Source: an uncultured Bacillus sp.
Lineage (GTDB): Bacteria; Bacillota; Bacilli; Bacillales; DSM-1321
Assembly (NCBI GenBank): GCA_934215995.1
Contig: CAKQBC010000119.1
Location: 1-7,217, forward strand
Reading direction: 5' to 3'
Length of the DNA stretch: 7,217 nucleotides
Below are positions 1 through 6,450 of this stretch, one piece after another. Each line of letters starts with the position of its first letter. The stretch's first letter is position 1. The position numbers and the translations under genes were made by a program. The notes under the pieces are model-generated. The model searched no databases and had not been told where the DNA came from. It was given only the letters and a program-made list of their open reading frames with translations.

Positions 1-7
1 CCCTAAA

Positions 8-16
8 TGTTATAAT
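8..16 (+). promoter_or_regulatory. Extended -10 promoter element for the ywqBA operon
   Basis: The sequence TGTTATAAT contains a perfect sigma-A -10 hexamer (TATAAT at 11-16) preceded by the TGn extension. The -35 region would fall outside the window, so it cannot be judged. Transcription would begin around 22-25, giving a leader of about 95 nt before the ywqB start codon. No other good promoter is visible between here and ywqB. The call is by inspection only. Confidence 0.6.
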
Positions 17-38
17 ATAGGAATGTACTTTGGAACAT

Positions 39-59
39 GGGGACTGGCTGGTTGTCCCC
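39..59 (+). repeat. GGGGAC...GTCCCC hairpin in the ywqB leader
   Basis: A perfect 6-bp inverted repeat, GGGGAC (39-44) and GTCCCC (54-59), encloses a 9-nt loop. It lies in the transcribed leader downstream of the inferred start. There is no T-run after it, so it is not an intrinsic terminator. It resembles the neighbouring palindrome at 71-97 and is probably a diverged copy of the same short element. Confidence 0.5.
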
Positions 60-70
60 TACGGAACGAT

Positions 71-97
71 GGGACAAGGAACCTGTCCCTTTGTCCC
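71..97 (+). repeat. GGGACA dispersed palindromic element
   Basis: GGGACA (71-76) pairs with TGTCCC (84-89), and GGGACAA (71-77) can instead pair with TTGTCCC (91-97), so two mutually exclusive hairpins are possible. I recall very similar palindromes scattered through intergenic regions of many Bacillaceae genomes. A related copy sits in this window at 6470-6493; read on the opposite strand, this one shares GGACAGGTTC with it. It ends seven bases before the ywqB ribosome binding site. Confidence 0.55.
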
Positions 98-117
98 ACC
101 AACAAGGGGGTTGAGAA

Positions 118-1737
118 ATGATTCCGGAGCGGTTTTTGGAGCCTTTAGAGTTTGCGGCGAATGAGCTGAAGGGGTTACTGCGGGCAGAGAATGAGGAAGA
201 TGCGCGCCTGGTGCAGAAGGGGCTGATGCTTTTTCGGCAGGGGCTTGTGTATCAGCTTCGCTTCGAAGATGATAAGGTTTTGGCGACGGTCCAGGATGTG
301 ACTCCCGCAAAGGTTGAACTTAATCTTGAGTTCATTCATTTGAGCGAGTGTTCCTGTCCGGCTGAAGGTTTTTGCCGCCATCAGACTGCGGTATTTCTGC
401 AGCTTCTTTCCAAAGCCAAAAGTGTGTCCATGTGGATTGAAGAGTGGAGGAAGCCGATAAAGGAAAAGCAGACAGCCAAGAATTGGGGGCTTCAAAGAGC
501 GAAGGATCTTTTGAAATCCTCCGGTCAGATGAAGACAGGTTATGACGGCTGGGTTGCCGGATTCGAGGAAAGCTTTACCGAGCTGCTGGAAAAACAGGGG
601 GAGCCTCGTCCCTATGTACTCCCTGAGCTTTTCCATGTTTATCTGCGGCGCATGAAAGCGGGAGCACCGGTTGAACAGGAATGGAAGCTGCTGTATCTGC
701 TTGTCGGCTATGTCTTTTCTTTTAAAAAGCTAATGGCGCTGAGCAGGAAGTACGGCCATGGCGAAGAATTGATTGACCGTTATTACCGCCATCTCTATCA
801 GTCCCTGATGGAAGATTCGGTTGAGATAATGAACAAACTGTCGGTGCACTCCCTTCCCTTCGCTTTCGATCAATATATTGAAAAGCTGAAAGATGATTCC
901 GCCGGGCTGATCACCGGTTCTTTTGGGTTGGATTATGAACGGGCCCATTTATACCGGCTGTTATGGACACATTTTTTCAAAAAGAAAGAATGGCGTGAAG
1001 CGGAGATCCAGAAGCTGGAATCCTCCATCAAAGAGGAATCGCCCAGCCTTCCGTCTGTGACAGGCTATGTGCATCTTCATATCCTTGAACGCAATGATGA
1101 ACAGGCACTCAGTGTTTTAAATGTGCCAAATCATTTAATGACTCCTTACATGCTTTACTGGATCGATTATTTTTCAGCCAATAAGGACTGGAATCGGATG
1201 GGTCCTTATGCAGAAGCATTTATCCATAAATTACGGGATTACTTGAAACAATCTGATGACTATTATGCCTGCATGGATTTTACCAGGATGGCCATCAAGG
1301 CGATTTCTCCGTATTGCCTGGAAAGCAGCAAAATGGATTTATACGAGAAAGCCTTGATGGAAACGCTGCCGTACAGCTACAGCGACTATGAATACCTCCT
1401 TTTTGAAAAAGGCGAATTCATAAAGTGGGCCGATCTGCAGGCGTTTATTGGCTTTGATATTGATTCTTTAGGCAAGGACCGGATCAGGGAAATCAGCAAA
1501 AAGGAACCCTCCATCCTCCTGCCGCTCTATCACCAGGCCATCACTGCCCATATCAATATGAAAAACAGGGATCATTACCGCGAGGCTGTCCGGAAAATGA
1601 AAAAGCTTCGCACGCTGTACAACAAGCTGAAACGCCAGGAAGACTGGCAGCTTTTTCTTGAATTGCTGCTTGAAAAAACGAAACGTCTCCGCGCCTTTCA
1701 GGAAGAATGCAAAAGGGGTAAGCTAATCGATGCTTAA
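118..1737 (+). CDS. ywqB: YwqB-like SWIM zinc-finger protein
   Basis: This 539-residue soluble protein carries a SWIM zinc-binding motif (CxCxnCxH) near its N-terminus: C78, C80, C86 and H88. The rest (about 130-539) looks all-helical, with regularly spaced aromatic and leucine residues suggesting TPR-like helical repeats; it has no membrane segment. The C-terminus (about 500-535) is a basic, charged helix. SWIM domains are known to bind DNA or protein partners and often occur in or beside SNF2 ATPases. The ATG at 118 is preceded by AAGGGGG (104-110) at seven bases. The gene overlaps ywqA by 8 bp, the same order as in B. subtilis, so it is probably the dedicated partner of that ATPase. The biochemical role is unproven. 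Assignment rests on the motif, the size and the neighbour. Confidence 0.88.
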   Translation: MIPERFLEPLEFAANELKGLLRAENEEDARLVQKGLMLFRQGLVYQLRFEDDKVLATVQDVTPAKVELNLEFIHLSECSCPAEGFCRHQTAVFLQLLSKAKSVSMWIEEWRKPIKEKQTAKNWGLQRAKDLLKSSGQMKTGYDGWVAGFEESFTELLEKQGEPRPYVLPELFHVYLRRMKAGAPVEQEWKLLYLLVGYVFSFKKLMALSRKYGHGEELIDRYYRHLYQSLMEDSVEIMNKLSVHSLPFAFDQYIEKLKDDSAGLITGSFGLDYERAHLYRLLWTHFFKKKEWREAEIQKLESSIKEESPSLPSVTGYVHLHILERNDEQALSVLNVPNHLMTPYMLYWIDYFSANKDWNRMGPYAEAFIHKLRDYLKQSDDYYACMDFTRMAIKAISPYCLESSKMDLYEKALMETLPYSYSDYEYLLFEKGEFIKWADLQAFIGFDIDSLGKDRIREISKKEPSILLPLYHQAITAHINMKNRDHYREAVRKMKKLRTLYNKLKRQEDWQLFLELLLEKTKRLRAFQEECKRGKLIDA

Positions 1738-4549
1738 AACGAGATTTCTCCATGTGAAAGTGAAACCAATAAACAATGACCGCTACCTGATTTTTGCCGT
1801 CAATGAAGAAGGCCGCCTCCTGTCCCCAAAAGAATGGAAGCCGCTTCTTTTTAACCATCACAGAGAAAGTTTCTTTGGAACAATGCTTGATGCTGTTGAT
1901 GCGGACGGAATCAAAGGGATCTCTGTAAGCGGCTGGCAGCTCGTTACCCTGTTTGCGGCTGAGCAGTTCAACCGTTTGATTGATTGGAGCTGGGATGAAA
2001 CTGCCGAAATCCTGCTGGCTTCCTCTCATGCTCTTTACGATTCGATCGTGGAAAAAGAATGGATGCCGGATTTCGCCGCCTGGGAACAGGATCAATTCCG
2101 CTGGGCACTGCCGGAAAGTGTGGTTACCGAATTCGGCACAAACTTTTGGGACCAGGCTGTAGAAGGCTCACCTGTCAGGGAGTTTATCGGAGATTTATTT
2201 CACCGCTCCCTTGATGGCTATATGAATCAGAATCAGGAAGCGAAAGCACAGTTCGGTGAAAAGCTTGAAGCATTGCGGAGTGAGCACCTCTCACCAAAGG
2301 ATCTTGCAGCTTATTTTGATGAAGAAAGCTGGCAGGAATGGATCGGGGTTAAATCAAATGAAGCTCCTTTTTCGATTGGACTTAAGCTGGAAGAGCCCGG
2401 GGATATTGATTCCAGCTGGGATCTGGCGATATTCCTCCGCGGAAAAAATAATTCTGATGTCTTTGTCGACTTCAAGGACTATTCGAACTATCCCCACGAC
2501 TGGCATGATTTTGAAGATTCTATTGACAAAGAGATCGAGCGCTGGCTTGAGCTATTCCCATGGCTTGAAGGCAAGCCTGGAATGATCTCCACTTCACTGA
2601 CTGAAGATGAAGCCTGGACCTTTCTCACTGAAGCGAGCGAAACCCTGCTGGCACTTGGCGTGGAAATCCTGCTTCCTTCGTGGTGGCAGGCTATGAAAAA
2701 TGCAAGCCTAAAGGTCAAAGCGAAAGTGAAAGGAACCGGGAGCCACCGTCCTTCGTTTGTCGGGCTTCAGTCCATGCTTGATTATGATTGGCGCTTCAGC
2801 ATGAATGGCGTTGATTTAACAGAGGATGAATTCCGGGGTATGGTTGAGGAAAAAAGAAGGCTTGTCTACATTCGCGGCCGCTGGATCAAGCTGGATCCCC
2901 ATTTTGTCCGCCATATTCAGGATTTAATGAAGAAAGCGGAAAAAGAAGGATTGCATGTCCGTGACTTGATAGAACAGGAGCTTATGGCTGACGAGAGCAC
3001 GCAGGAAGACGAGCTGGATAATCCTAAGGCTTTTGCCCGCATTCAGATCGAGCTTAACCGCCAGTGGAAACAGATGGTGAAGCAGCTTCGCGATATCAAA
3101 AGTCTTCCGCTTGAAGAGGTCCCTGCAAGCTTCAAGGGTGATCTCCGCCCTTATCAGAAGCTCGGCATGAGCTGGCTGCTGTTTCTGCGCCGATATGGTT
3201 TTGGCGCCATTCTGGCAGATGATATGGGGCTTGGAAAAACGATTCAGCTGATCTCTTATCTTTTAAAGGTAAAGAAAGAGGAAGACAGCGGCCCATCGCT
3301 TATCGTCTGCCCTACATCTGTCCTCGGCAACTGGCAGAAGGAAATCGAGCGCTTTGCACCTGGCATGAATGTTTATCTCCATTACGGTTCAAATCGTCTG
3401 AAGGGCGAAAGCTTTTCTGAAAAAGTAATGGAGTCTGATATTGTGCTGACCTCCTACGGACTAACCCATATGGATCTGGAGGATTTTGAAACCATCGAGT
3501 GGAGCTCCATTTCAATTGATGAAGCTCAAAATATTAAAAATGCCCAGACAAAGCAATCGCGGGCTGTCCGAAAGTTAAAGGGCAAGCACCATATTGCCCT
3601 CACCGGCACGCCCATGGAAAACCGGCTGACCGAGCTCTGGTCCATTTTTGACTTTACGAACCATGGCTATCTCGGCAGCCTCGGGCAGTTTCAGAAGCGC
3701 TATGTACTGCCGATTGAGAAGGATGATGACAAGGATAAAGTCAGGCAGCTGCAGGCATATATCCGTCCCTTCCTGCTCCGCCGCACGAAGAAGGATGAGG
3801 ATGTGGCCCTGAACCTGCCTGATAAGCTTGAGCAGAAGGAATATTGTCCTCTTACTGCTGAGCAGGCCTCGCTATACGAGCAGCTTGTCCAGGATACATT
3901 CGCACAGATCGAAAAGCTGTCCGGGTTTGAGCGCAAAGGTCTGATCCTGCAGTTATTAAGCCGCTTAAAGCAGCTGTGCAACCATCCGGCCCTTTATTTA
4001 AAAGAGGAGAAGCCTAAGCATGTCCTTGAACGTTCTGTAAAGCTTGAAAAGTTAAGCGAGCTTGTCGGTGCTGTACATGAGCAGGGAGAAAGCTGCCTGA
4101 TTTTTACCCAGTATATTGAAATGGGGAACATGATCGCCCGCTTGCTGAAAAAACAATTCGGATTCGACGTGCCATTTTTAAACGGCAGCGTGCCAAAGCA
4201 GGATCGGGATCATATGATCAGCCGTTTTCAAGATCACGAATTCCCGGTTTTCCTGCTGTCGCTTAAAGCTGGCGGAACCGGTTTGAATCTGACGGCAGCA
4301 AACCATGTCATCCATTATGACCGCTGGTGGAATCCCGCCGTCGAAAACCAGGCAACCGACCGCGCATACCGGATTGGGCAAAAACGTTTTGTTCATGTCC
4401 ATAAAATGATTGCCACTGGGACGCTCGAAGAGAAGATTGATGCCATGCTCGAAAAAAAGCAGTCCCTTAATGATCAAATTATTACGAGCGAGAATTGGAT
4501 TACCGAGCTTTCAACAGATGAGCTGAGAGATCTGGTTCACCTGACATAA
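1730..4549 (+). CDS. ywqA: YwqA-like SNF2/RapA-family helicase-type ATPase
   Basis: This 939-residue protein has a C-terminal SNF2 ATPase core after a long N-terminal region (about 1-460) of the bacterial SNF2-associated type. Visible motifs in order: LRPYQ (472-476), Walker A DDMGLGKT (497-504), motif Ia region around CPTSVLGNW (527-535), Walker B DEAQ (597-600), motif III ALTGTP (623-628), the LLRRTK junction (682-687), motif IV LIFTQY (790-795), motif V around LKAGGTGLNL (845-854) and motif VI DRAYRIGQ (877-884). All residues needed for ATP hydrolysis appear intact. SNF2 proteins translocate on double-stranded DNA to remodel or displace protein complexes, usually without strand separation; RapA recycles RNA polymerase. 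The ATG overlaps the ywqB stop by 8 bp, with AAAAGGGG (1711-1718) as ribosome binding site, implying translational coupling. The physiological substrate is not evident from sequence. Confidence 0.95.
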   Translation: MLKTRFLHVKVKPINNDRYLIFAVNEEGRLLSPKEWKPLLFNHHRESFFGTMLDAVDADGIKGISVSGWQLVTLFAAEQFNRLIDWSWDETAEILLASSHALYDSIVEKEWMPDFAAWEQDQFRWALPESVVTEFGTNFWDQAVEGSPVREFIGDLFHRSLDGYMNQNQEAKAQFGEKLEALRSEHLSPKDLAAYFDEESWQEWIGVKSNEAPFSIGLKLEEPGDIDSSWDLAIFLRGKNNSDVFVDFKDYSNYPHDWHDFEDSIDKEIERWLELFPWLEGKPGMISTSLTEDEAWTFLTEASETLLALGVEILLPSWWQAMKNASLKVKAKVKGTGSHRPSFVGLQSMLDYDWRFSMNGVDLTEDEFRGMVEEKRRLVYIRGRWIKLDPHFVRHIQDLMKKAEKEGLHVRDLIEQELMADESTQEDELDNPKAFARIQIELNRQWKQMVKQLRDIKSLPLEEVPASFKGDLRPYQKLGMSWLLFLRRYGFGAILADDMGLGKTIQLISYLLKVKKEEDSGPSLIVCPTSVLGNWQKEIERFAPGMNVYLHYGSNRLKGESFSEKVMESDIVLTSYGLTHMDLEDFETIEWSSISIDEAQNIKNAQTKQSRAVRKLKGKHHIALTGTPMENRLTELWSIFDFTNHGYLGSLGQFQKRYVLPIEKDDDKDKVRQLQAYIRPFLLRRTKKDEDVALNLPDKLEQKEYCPLTAEQASLYEQLVQDTFAQIEKLSGFERKGLILQLLSRLKQLCNHPALYLKEEKPKHVLERSVKLEKLSELVGAVHEQGESCLIFTQYIEMGNMIARLLKKQFGFDVPFLNGSVPKQDRDHMISRFQDHEFPVFLLSLKAGGTGLNLTAANHVIHYDRWWNPAVENQATDRAYRIGQKRFVHVHKMIATGTLEEKIDAMLEKKQSLNDQIITSENWITELSTDELRDLVHLT

Positions 4550-4556
4550 ATTTTGT

Positions 4557-4943
4557 TCAGTCTTCAAGTCCTTGATATGCATAAAGGCTTGAAGGCTGTT
4601 TTTTTATTATCGCATATTCAGGCTTGTTAGGCTTTTGAGTCAGAAAAGTTACTTTGCTGCCTTCTTTAATAATGAAACAGGATAGCAGCTGGTATGTAGG
4701 GTTCTTGTCCCCGGCGTTTATTGCCACCTGGCCGAATAAGAAGTTGAATTTGTAGTGAAGAAAACTTTCCTTATCGTTAAATGTGAGTGAAGTATGGCTT
4801 CTAAGAGGAATTCTATGATAGGATTTATTACTCTGCAGCTGAATAAGCTGAAGTGCATCAAAGAAGCTTGGCTGATGATTGGTGTTTAATCTTTTATTTG
4901 CTGTTTGAAAATACAGGTATCCGGTTTTATCTCCTTTATCCAC
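4557..4943 (-). CDS. Uncharacterised 128-residue protein
   Basis: I do not recognise this protein. The likely start is the GTG at 4943, because a perfect AGGAGGTG (4951-4958) sits seven bases upstream; the ATG at 4991 would lie upstream of this ribosome binding site. The product is 128 residues, soluble, without signal peptide, membrane helix or cysteine-rich motif. It has one cysteine, in a beta-like stretch around LLSCFIIKEG, and is rich in Ser, Asn, Gln, Lys and aromatic residues. Sampled segments are 32-37% GC, clearly lower than ywqA, suggesting relaxed constraint or later acquisition. The last codons, encoding AYQGLED, also form the stem of the convergent ywqA terminator. A sigma-H-type promoter precedes it. 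It is similar in size to small ywp-region proteins, but I cannot show homology. Confidence 0.75.
   Translation of the reverse strand: MDKGDKTGYLYFQTANKRLNTNHQPSFFDALQLIQLQSNKSYHRIPLRSHTSLTFNDKESFLHYKFNFLFGQVAINAGDKNPTYQLLSCFIIKEGSKVTFLTQKPNKPEYAIIKKQPSSLYAYQGLED
4558..4605 (+). terminator. Intrinsic terminator of the ywqBA operon
   Basis: CAGTCTTCAAG (4558-4568) pairs with CTTGAAGGCTG (4588-4598) over 11 bp with one G-U wobble, extendable by two more pairs (4569-4570 with 4586-4587). A run of seven T follows at 4599-4605. It begins nine bases after the ywqA stop codon. The whole stem lies inside the last codons of the convergent gene on the minus strand, including its stop codon. On the minus strand no good T-run follows, so it acts mainly for the plus strand. 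Confidence 0.85.
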
Positions 4944-4975
4944 TAAATTGCACCTCCTCTTTATTATTTTCAAAA

Positions 4976-5007
4976 AGTATATTCGACACATTCCGTGAAA
5001 ATCCTCC
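4976..5007 (-). promoter_or_regulatory. Sigma-H-type promoter for the 128-residue protein gene
   Basis: On the minus strand, GGAGGATTT (5007-4999) is followed after 11 nt by GTCGAATAT (4987-4979). This matches every defined position of the B. subtilis sigma-H consensus as I recall it: RnAGGAwWW, 11-12 nt, RnnGAATww. An overlapping TATACT (4981-4976) could be a sigma-A -10, but its -35 at 17 nt (GGATTT) is poor. Transcription would start near 4970, about 25-30 nt before the GTG start codon. The control would be transition-phase or early stationary phase if sigma-H is used. Confidence 0.6.
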
Positions 5008-5060
5008 CTGGTTCTTAATGCCCATATGTAATATTTGTTTTCACAAACAGAGTTAGAAAT

Positions 5061-5084
5061 AACCCGGCACAGGAGTACCGGGTT
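5061..5084. terminator. Hairpin between the ssbB pair and the 128-residue gene, possible terminator
   Basis: AACCCGG (5061-5067) and CCGGGTT (5078-5084) form a perfect 7-bp stem with a 10-nt loop. On the minus strand it is followed by ATTTCT, on the plus strand by TCAAATTT, so both T-tracts are imperfect. Its place, about 80 bases beyond the stop of the coiled-coil gene and upstream of the sigma-H-type promoter, fits a terminator for the ssbB transcript. The rest of 5085-5166 shows no gene or clear signal. Confidence 0.5.
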
Positions 5085-5166
5085 TCAAATTTAGGGGAAG
5101 TGCTGGGGATAGGATTGATTCTCTATAGGGAAGGAAAATATGTGGACAGCTGGTTGGGGGAAGCCC

Positions 5167-5358
5167 TCAGTTCATGAAGGTTAATTTTCCGGATTTCTCC
5201 CGGGGACCGTTTTGCATAGCGGTTTCACGAATGAAGGATTCAAGCTGGAGAACCCGTATATTCAAGTCATCGACTCTTTGGTTCGATTTACCGAGCATCT
5301 TTATGAGGCTTTCGAGCATATATTCCAATGCCTTTTCTCTTTCAGACACTTCTTTCAA
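5167..5358 (-). CDS. Small coiled-coil protein coupled to SsbB
   Basis: This 63-residue protein is not one I recognise, but the gene looks real. Its TTG start (5358-5356) overlaps the ssbB TGA stop (5357-5355) as TTGA, and AAGGAGG (5375-5369), inside the end of ssbB, lies ten bases upstream. These features point to translational coupling. A GTG three codons later is a weaker alternative start. Residues 4-43 follow a heptad: V4, L11, L15, L18, L22, S25, V29, L32, V36, L39, I43, with charged or polar residues at most other positions, so a helical coiled coil (dimer or higher) is likely. The tail (about 46-63) is basic and probably disordered. There is no signal peptide or membrane segment. The position implies a role with SsbB in competence or single-stranded DNA handling, by inference only. 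Confidence 0.75.
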   Translation of the reverse strand: MKEVSEREKALEYMLESLIKMLGKSNQRVDDLNIRVLQLESFIRETAMQNGPREKSGKLTFMN

Positions 5359-5723
5359 AATGGCAGTTCCTCCTTGGTCACGGTCACCGGGAATTCTTCT
5401 GTCTTCTTCCGGTCAAGAAAGCGGACCGATTCCGCTACCACCTCTGTTACATAAATGCGTTTCTTTTCCTGATTATCATAATGCCTCGTCTGAATTCTCC
5501 CGGTTATCCCAATCAAGGTGCCCTTCCGGCAATACTGGGATGTATTTTCCGCCGTTTTCTTCCATAAGGTGCATTGTACAAAATCCGCATCGATTTCACC
5601 CTTCTGATTGCGGTATTGGCGGTTTACTGCCAGCGTCACATTTGTCACCGGAATGCCTTCCTGTGTCCGTTTCAGCTCAGGATCCCTTGTCAGTCTTCCA
5701 ACCAGGGTCACTTGATTAATCAT
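5355..5723 (-). CDS. ssbB: Competence-type single-stranded DNA-binding protein SsbB
   Basis: This 122-residue SSB is shorter than housekeeping SsbA (about 170) and close to B. subtilis SsbB (113). The N-terminal OB fold spans about residues 1-104, opening with NQVTLVGRLTRDPE and including the conserved segments TLAVNRQYRNQKGE, CTLWKKTAEN and GRIQTR; the aromatics W54, Y64 and F102 are typical of the fold. SsbB coats incoming single-stranded DNA during natural transformation. A linker of only about 13 residues leads to a C-terminal EELPF that resembles the acidic SSB tip (DDDIPF/DDDLPF) used to recruit partner proteins; the B. subtilis SsbB I recall lacks such a tip. The ATG at 5723 has AGAGGAG (5740-5734) ten bases upstream. 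There is no ribosomal-protein neighbour, which separates it from the rpsF-ssbA-rpsR copy. Confidence 0.93.
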   Translation of the reverse strand: MINQVTLVGRLTRDPELKRTQEGIPVTNVTLAVNRQYRNQKGEIDADFVQCTLWKKTAENTSQYCRKGTLIGITGRIQTRHYDNQEKKRIYVTEVVAESVRFLDRKKTEEFPVTVTKEELPF

Positions 5724-5753
5724 AGGTTTTCATCTCCTCTCTTTGATAGCTTT

Positions 5754-5783
5754 ATCATATCCGGAACTCCTTCACTGTGTAAA
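5754..5783 (-). promoter_or_regulatory. Sigma-A promoter of ssbB
   Basis: On the minus strand, TTTACA (5783-5778) and TATGAT (5759-5754) are separated by 18 nt; each matches consensus at five of six positions. Transcription would start near 5747, just upstream of the ssbB ribosome binding site. The first AAAA-N5-TTTT box ends about seven bases upstream of the -35, the usual place for ComK at its activated promoters. Confidence 0.6.
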
Positions 5784-5889
5784 AAAGACAAAAAGTGTTT
5801 TTTGCAGTGCTTTTTCGGCAAAAACACCCTAAAAATTCATTTTTCAGCCCCTTTTCCGCAAAAAACAGCACCTAAAATCTAATTTTCAA
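5781..5889. promoter_or_regulatory. Array of ComK-like AT-boxes between ssbB and ywpF
   Basis: Three exact AAAA-N5-TTTT boxes occur here: 5790-5803 (two registers), 5831-5844 (two registers) and 5874-5886. Starts are about 41 and 42-43 bp apart, close to four helical turns, so all three would face the same side of the helix. B. subtilis ComK binds pairs of such boxes, with allowed gaps of 8, 18 or 31 bp; the gaps here are about 27-30, near but not equal to 31. The boxes sit in degenerate tandem units (5781-5807, 5808-5847, 5848-5889) that share a CAAAAA-CA segment and a TTTTCA end. ssbB is a known ComK target in B. subtilis. The low-complexity A/T context means some boxes could be chance. Confidence 0.55.
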
Positions 5890-5943
5890 CATACAAAATA
5901 AGAAAATTCGACAAACCCTCAAATTCGCTTTCAGTTTGGCCTG

Positions 5944-5952
5944 TGTTATAAT
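5944..5952 (+). promoter_or_regulatory. Extended -10 promoter of ywpF
   Basis: TGTTATAAT carries a perfect TATAAT (5947-5952) with the TGn extension, the same nonamer as upstream of ywqB. The hexamer 17 nt upstream, TTCGCT (5924-5929), is a poor -35, which an extended -10 can tolerate. Transcription would begin about 5959, some 33 bases before the ywpF start. Confidence 0.6.
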
Positions 5953-5991
5953 TTTTTATAAAACAACTTATTTTAGAGATGGAGGTAAGCC

Positions 5992-6450
5992 ATGAAAACA
6001 TTTAAACTTGTTTCTCTGCAATTAGTGGAAGAAAATGGCCTGATTGATATTCAACTGGATGATGGGTTGATTATCAATAAAGAAGACGAGAAGAGCACCT
6101 GGCTCCTGGAGGCATTTATTGATAAATCCTATCTTGAGTACTTCAAAAAGCGCGCTGATGACAAGGACGAGCTGACCATCCAAGTTGTTATTACGAAAAA
6201 AGAAAACGATCCAGCCGCATTCCAAACTAAAATTACCTCTATCAGTGAACTGGAAAACCATATCAGCATCCTTTTTGAAGGATCACTCAAAAGAACGAAA
6301 AATGATTATGCCGAACTGCTGCTTCAGGACCTCCTGGAAAAGGGCTTTATTGGAGACAGCCTGCTTGATGAATTCAAAGGTAAGATGCAAAGCAAGCCGC
6401 GCCTGGCTGCTGCCAAAAAGGAAAATAAAGAAACTCCCGCTCAATCATGA
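5992..6450 (+). CDS. ywpF: YwpF family protein
   Basis: This 152-residue soluble protein resembles the small Bacillus YwpF family in its opening MKTFKLVSLQL, its size and its place near ssbB and fabZ. Residues 1-95 alternate hydrophobic and polar positions, suggesting a beta-rich fold with an intervening helix around FIDKSYLEYFKKR. Residues 95-135 are helical (YAELLLQDLLEKGFIG, LLDEFKGKM), and the Lys/Ala/Glu-rich tail is probably disordered. There is no signal peptide or membrane segment. No enzymatic motif is visible and the family has no function I know of. The ATG has GGAGG (5981-5985) six bases upstream. It is monocistronic, divergent from ssbB across the AT-box array, and its TGA lies in the loop of its own terminator. 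Confidence 0.82.
   Translation: MKTFKLVSLQLVEENGLIDIQLDDGLIINKEDEKSTWLLEAFIDKSYLEYFKKRADDKDELTIQVVITKKENDPAAFQTKITSISELENHISILFEGSLKRTKNDYAELLLQDLLEKGFIGDSLLDEFKGKMQSKPRLAAAKKENKETPAQS

Noticed and set aside
1553..2095. 180-residue minus-strand ORF across the ywqB/ywqA junction
   Set aside because: It is antisense to two well-supported genes and shows no recognisable domain.
118..4549. SWIM/SNF2 pair as an anti-phage defence system
   Set aside because: SNF2-like proteins occur in defence systems such as DISARM, but no nuclease, methylase or other defence gene is nearby, and the neighbours are conserved core ywp genes.
4944..4991. ATG at 4991 as start of the 128-residue gene
   Set aside because: The perfect AGGAGGTG lies downstream of that ATG and seven bases before the GTG at 4943; the ATG also lies inside the sigma-H-type promoter.
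5174..5719. 181-residue plus-strand ORF opposite ssbB
   Set aside because: It mirrors ssbB and the coiled-coil gene, lacks a family resemblance, and the minus-strand reading gives a clear SSB.
5781..5889. AT-rich repeats as a CRISPR array or replication origin
   Set aside because: The units are degenerate and contiguous without unique spacers, and no Cas, DnaA-box or Rep features are seen.
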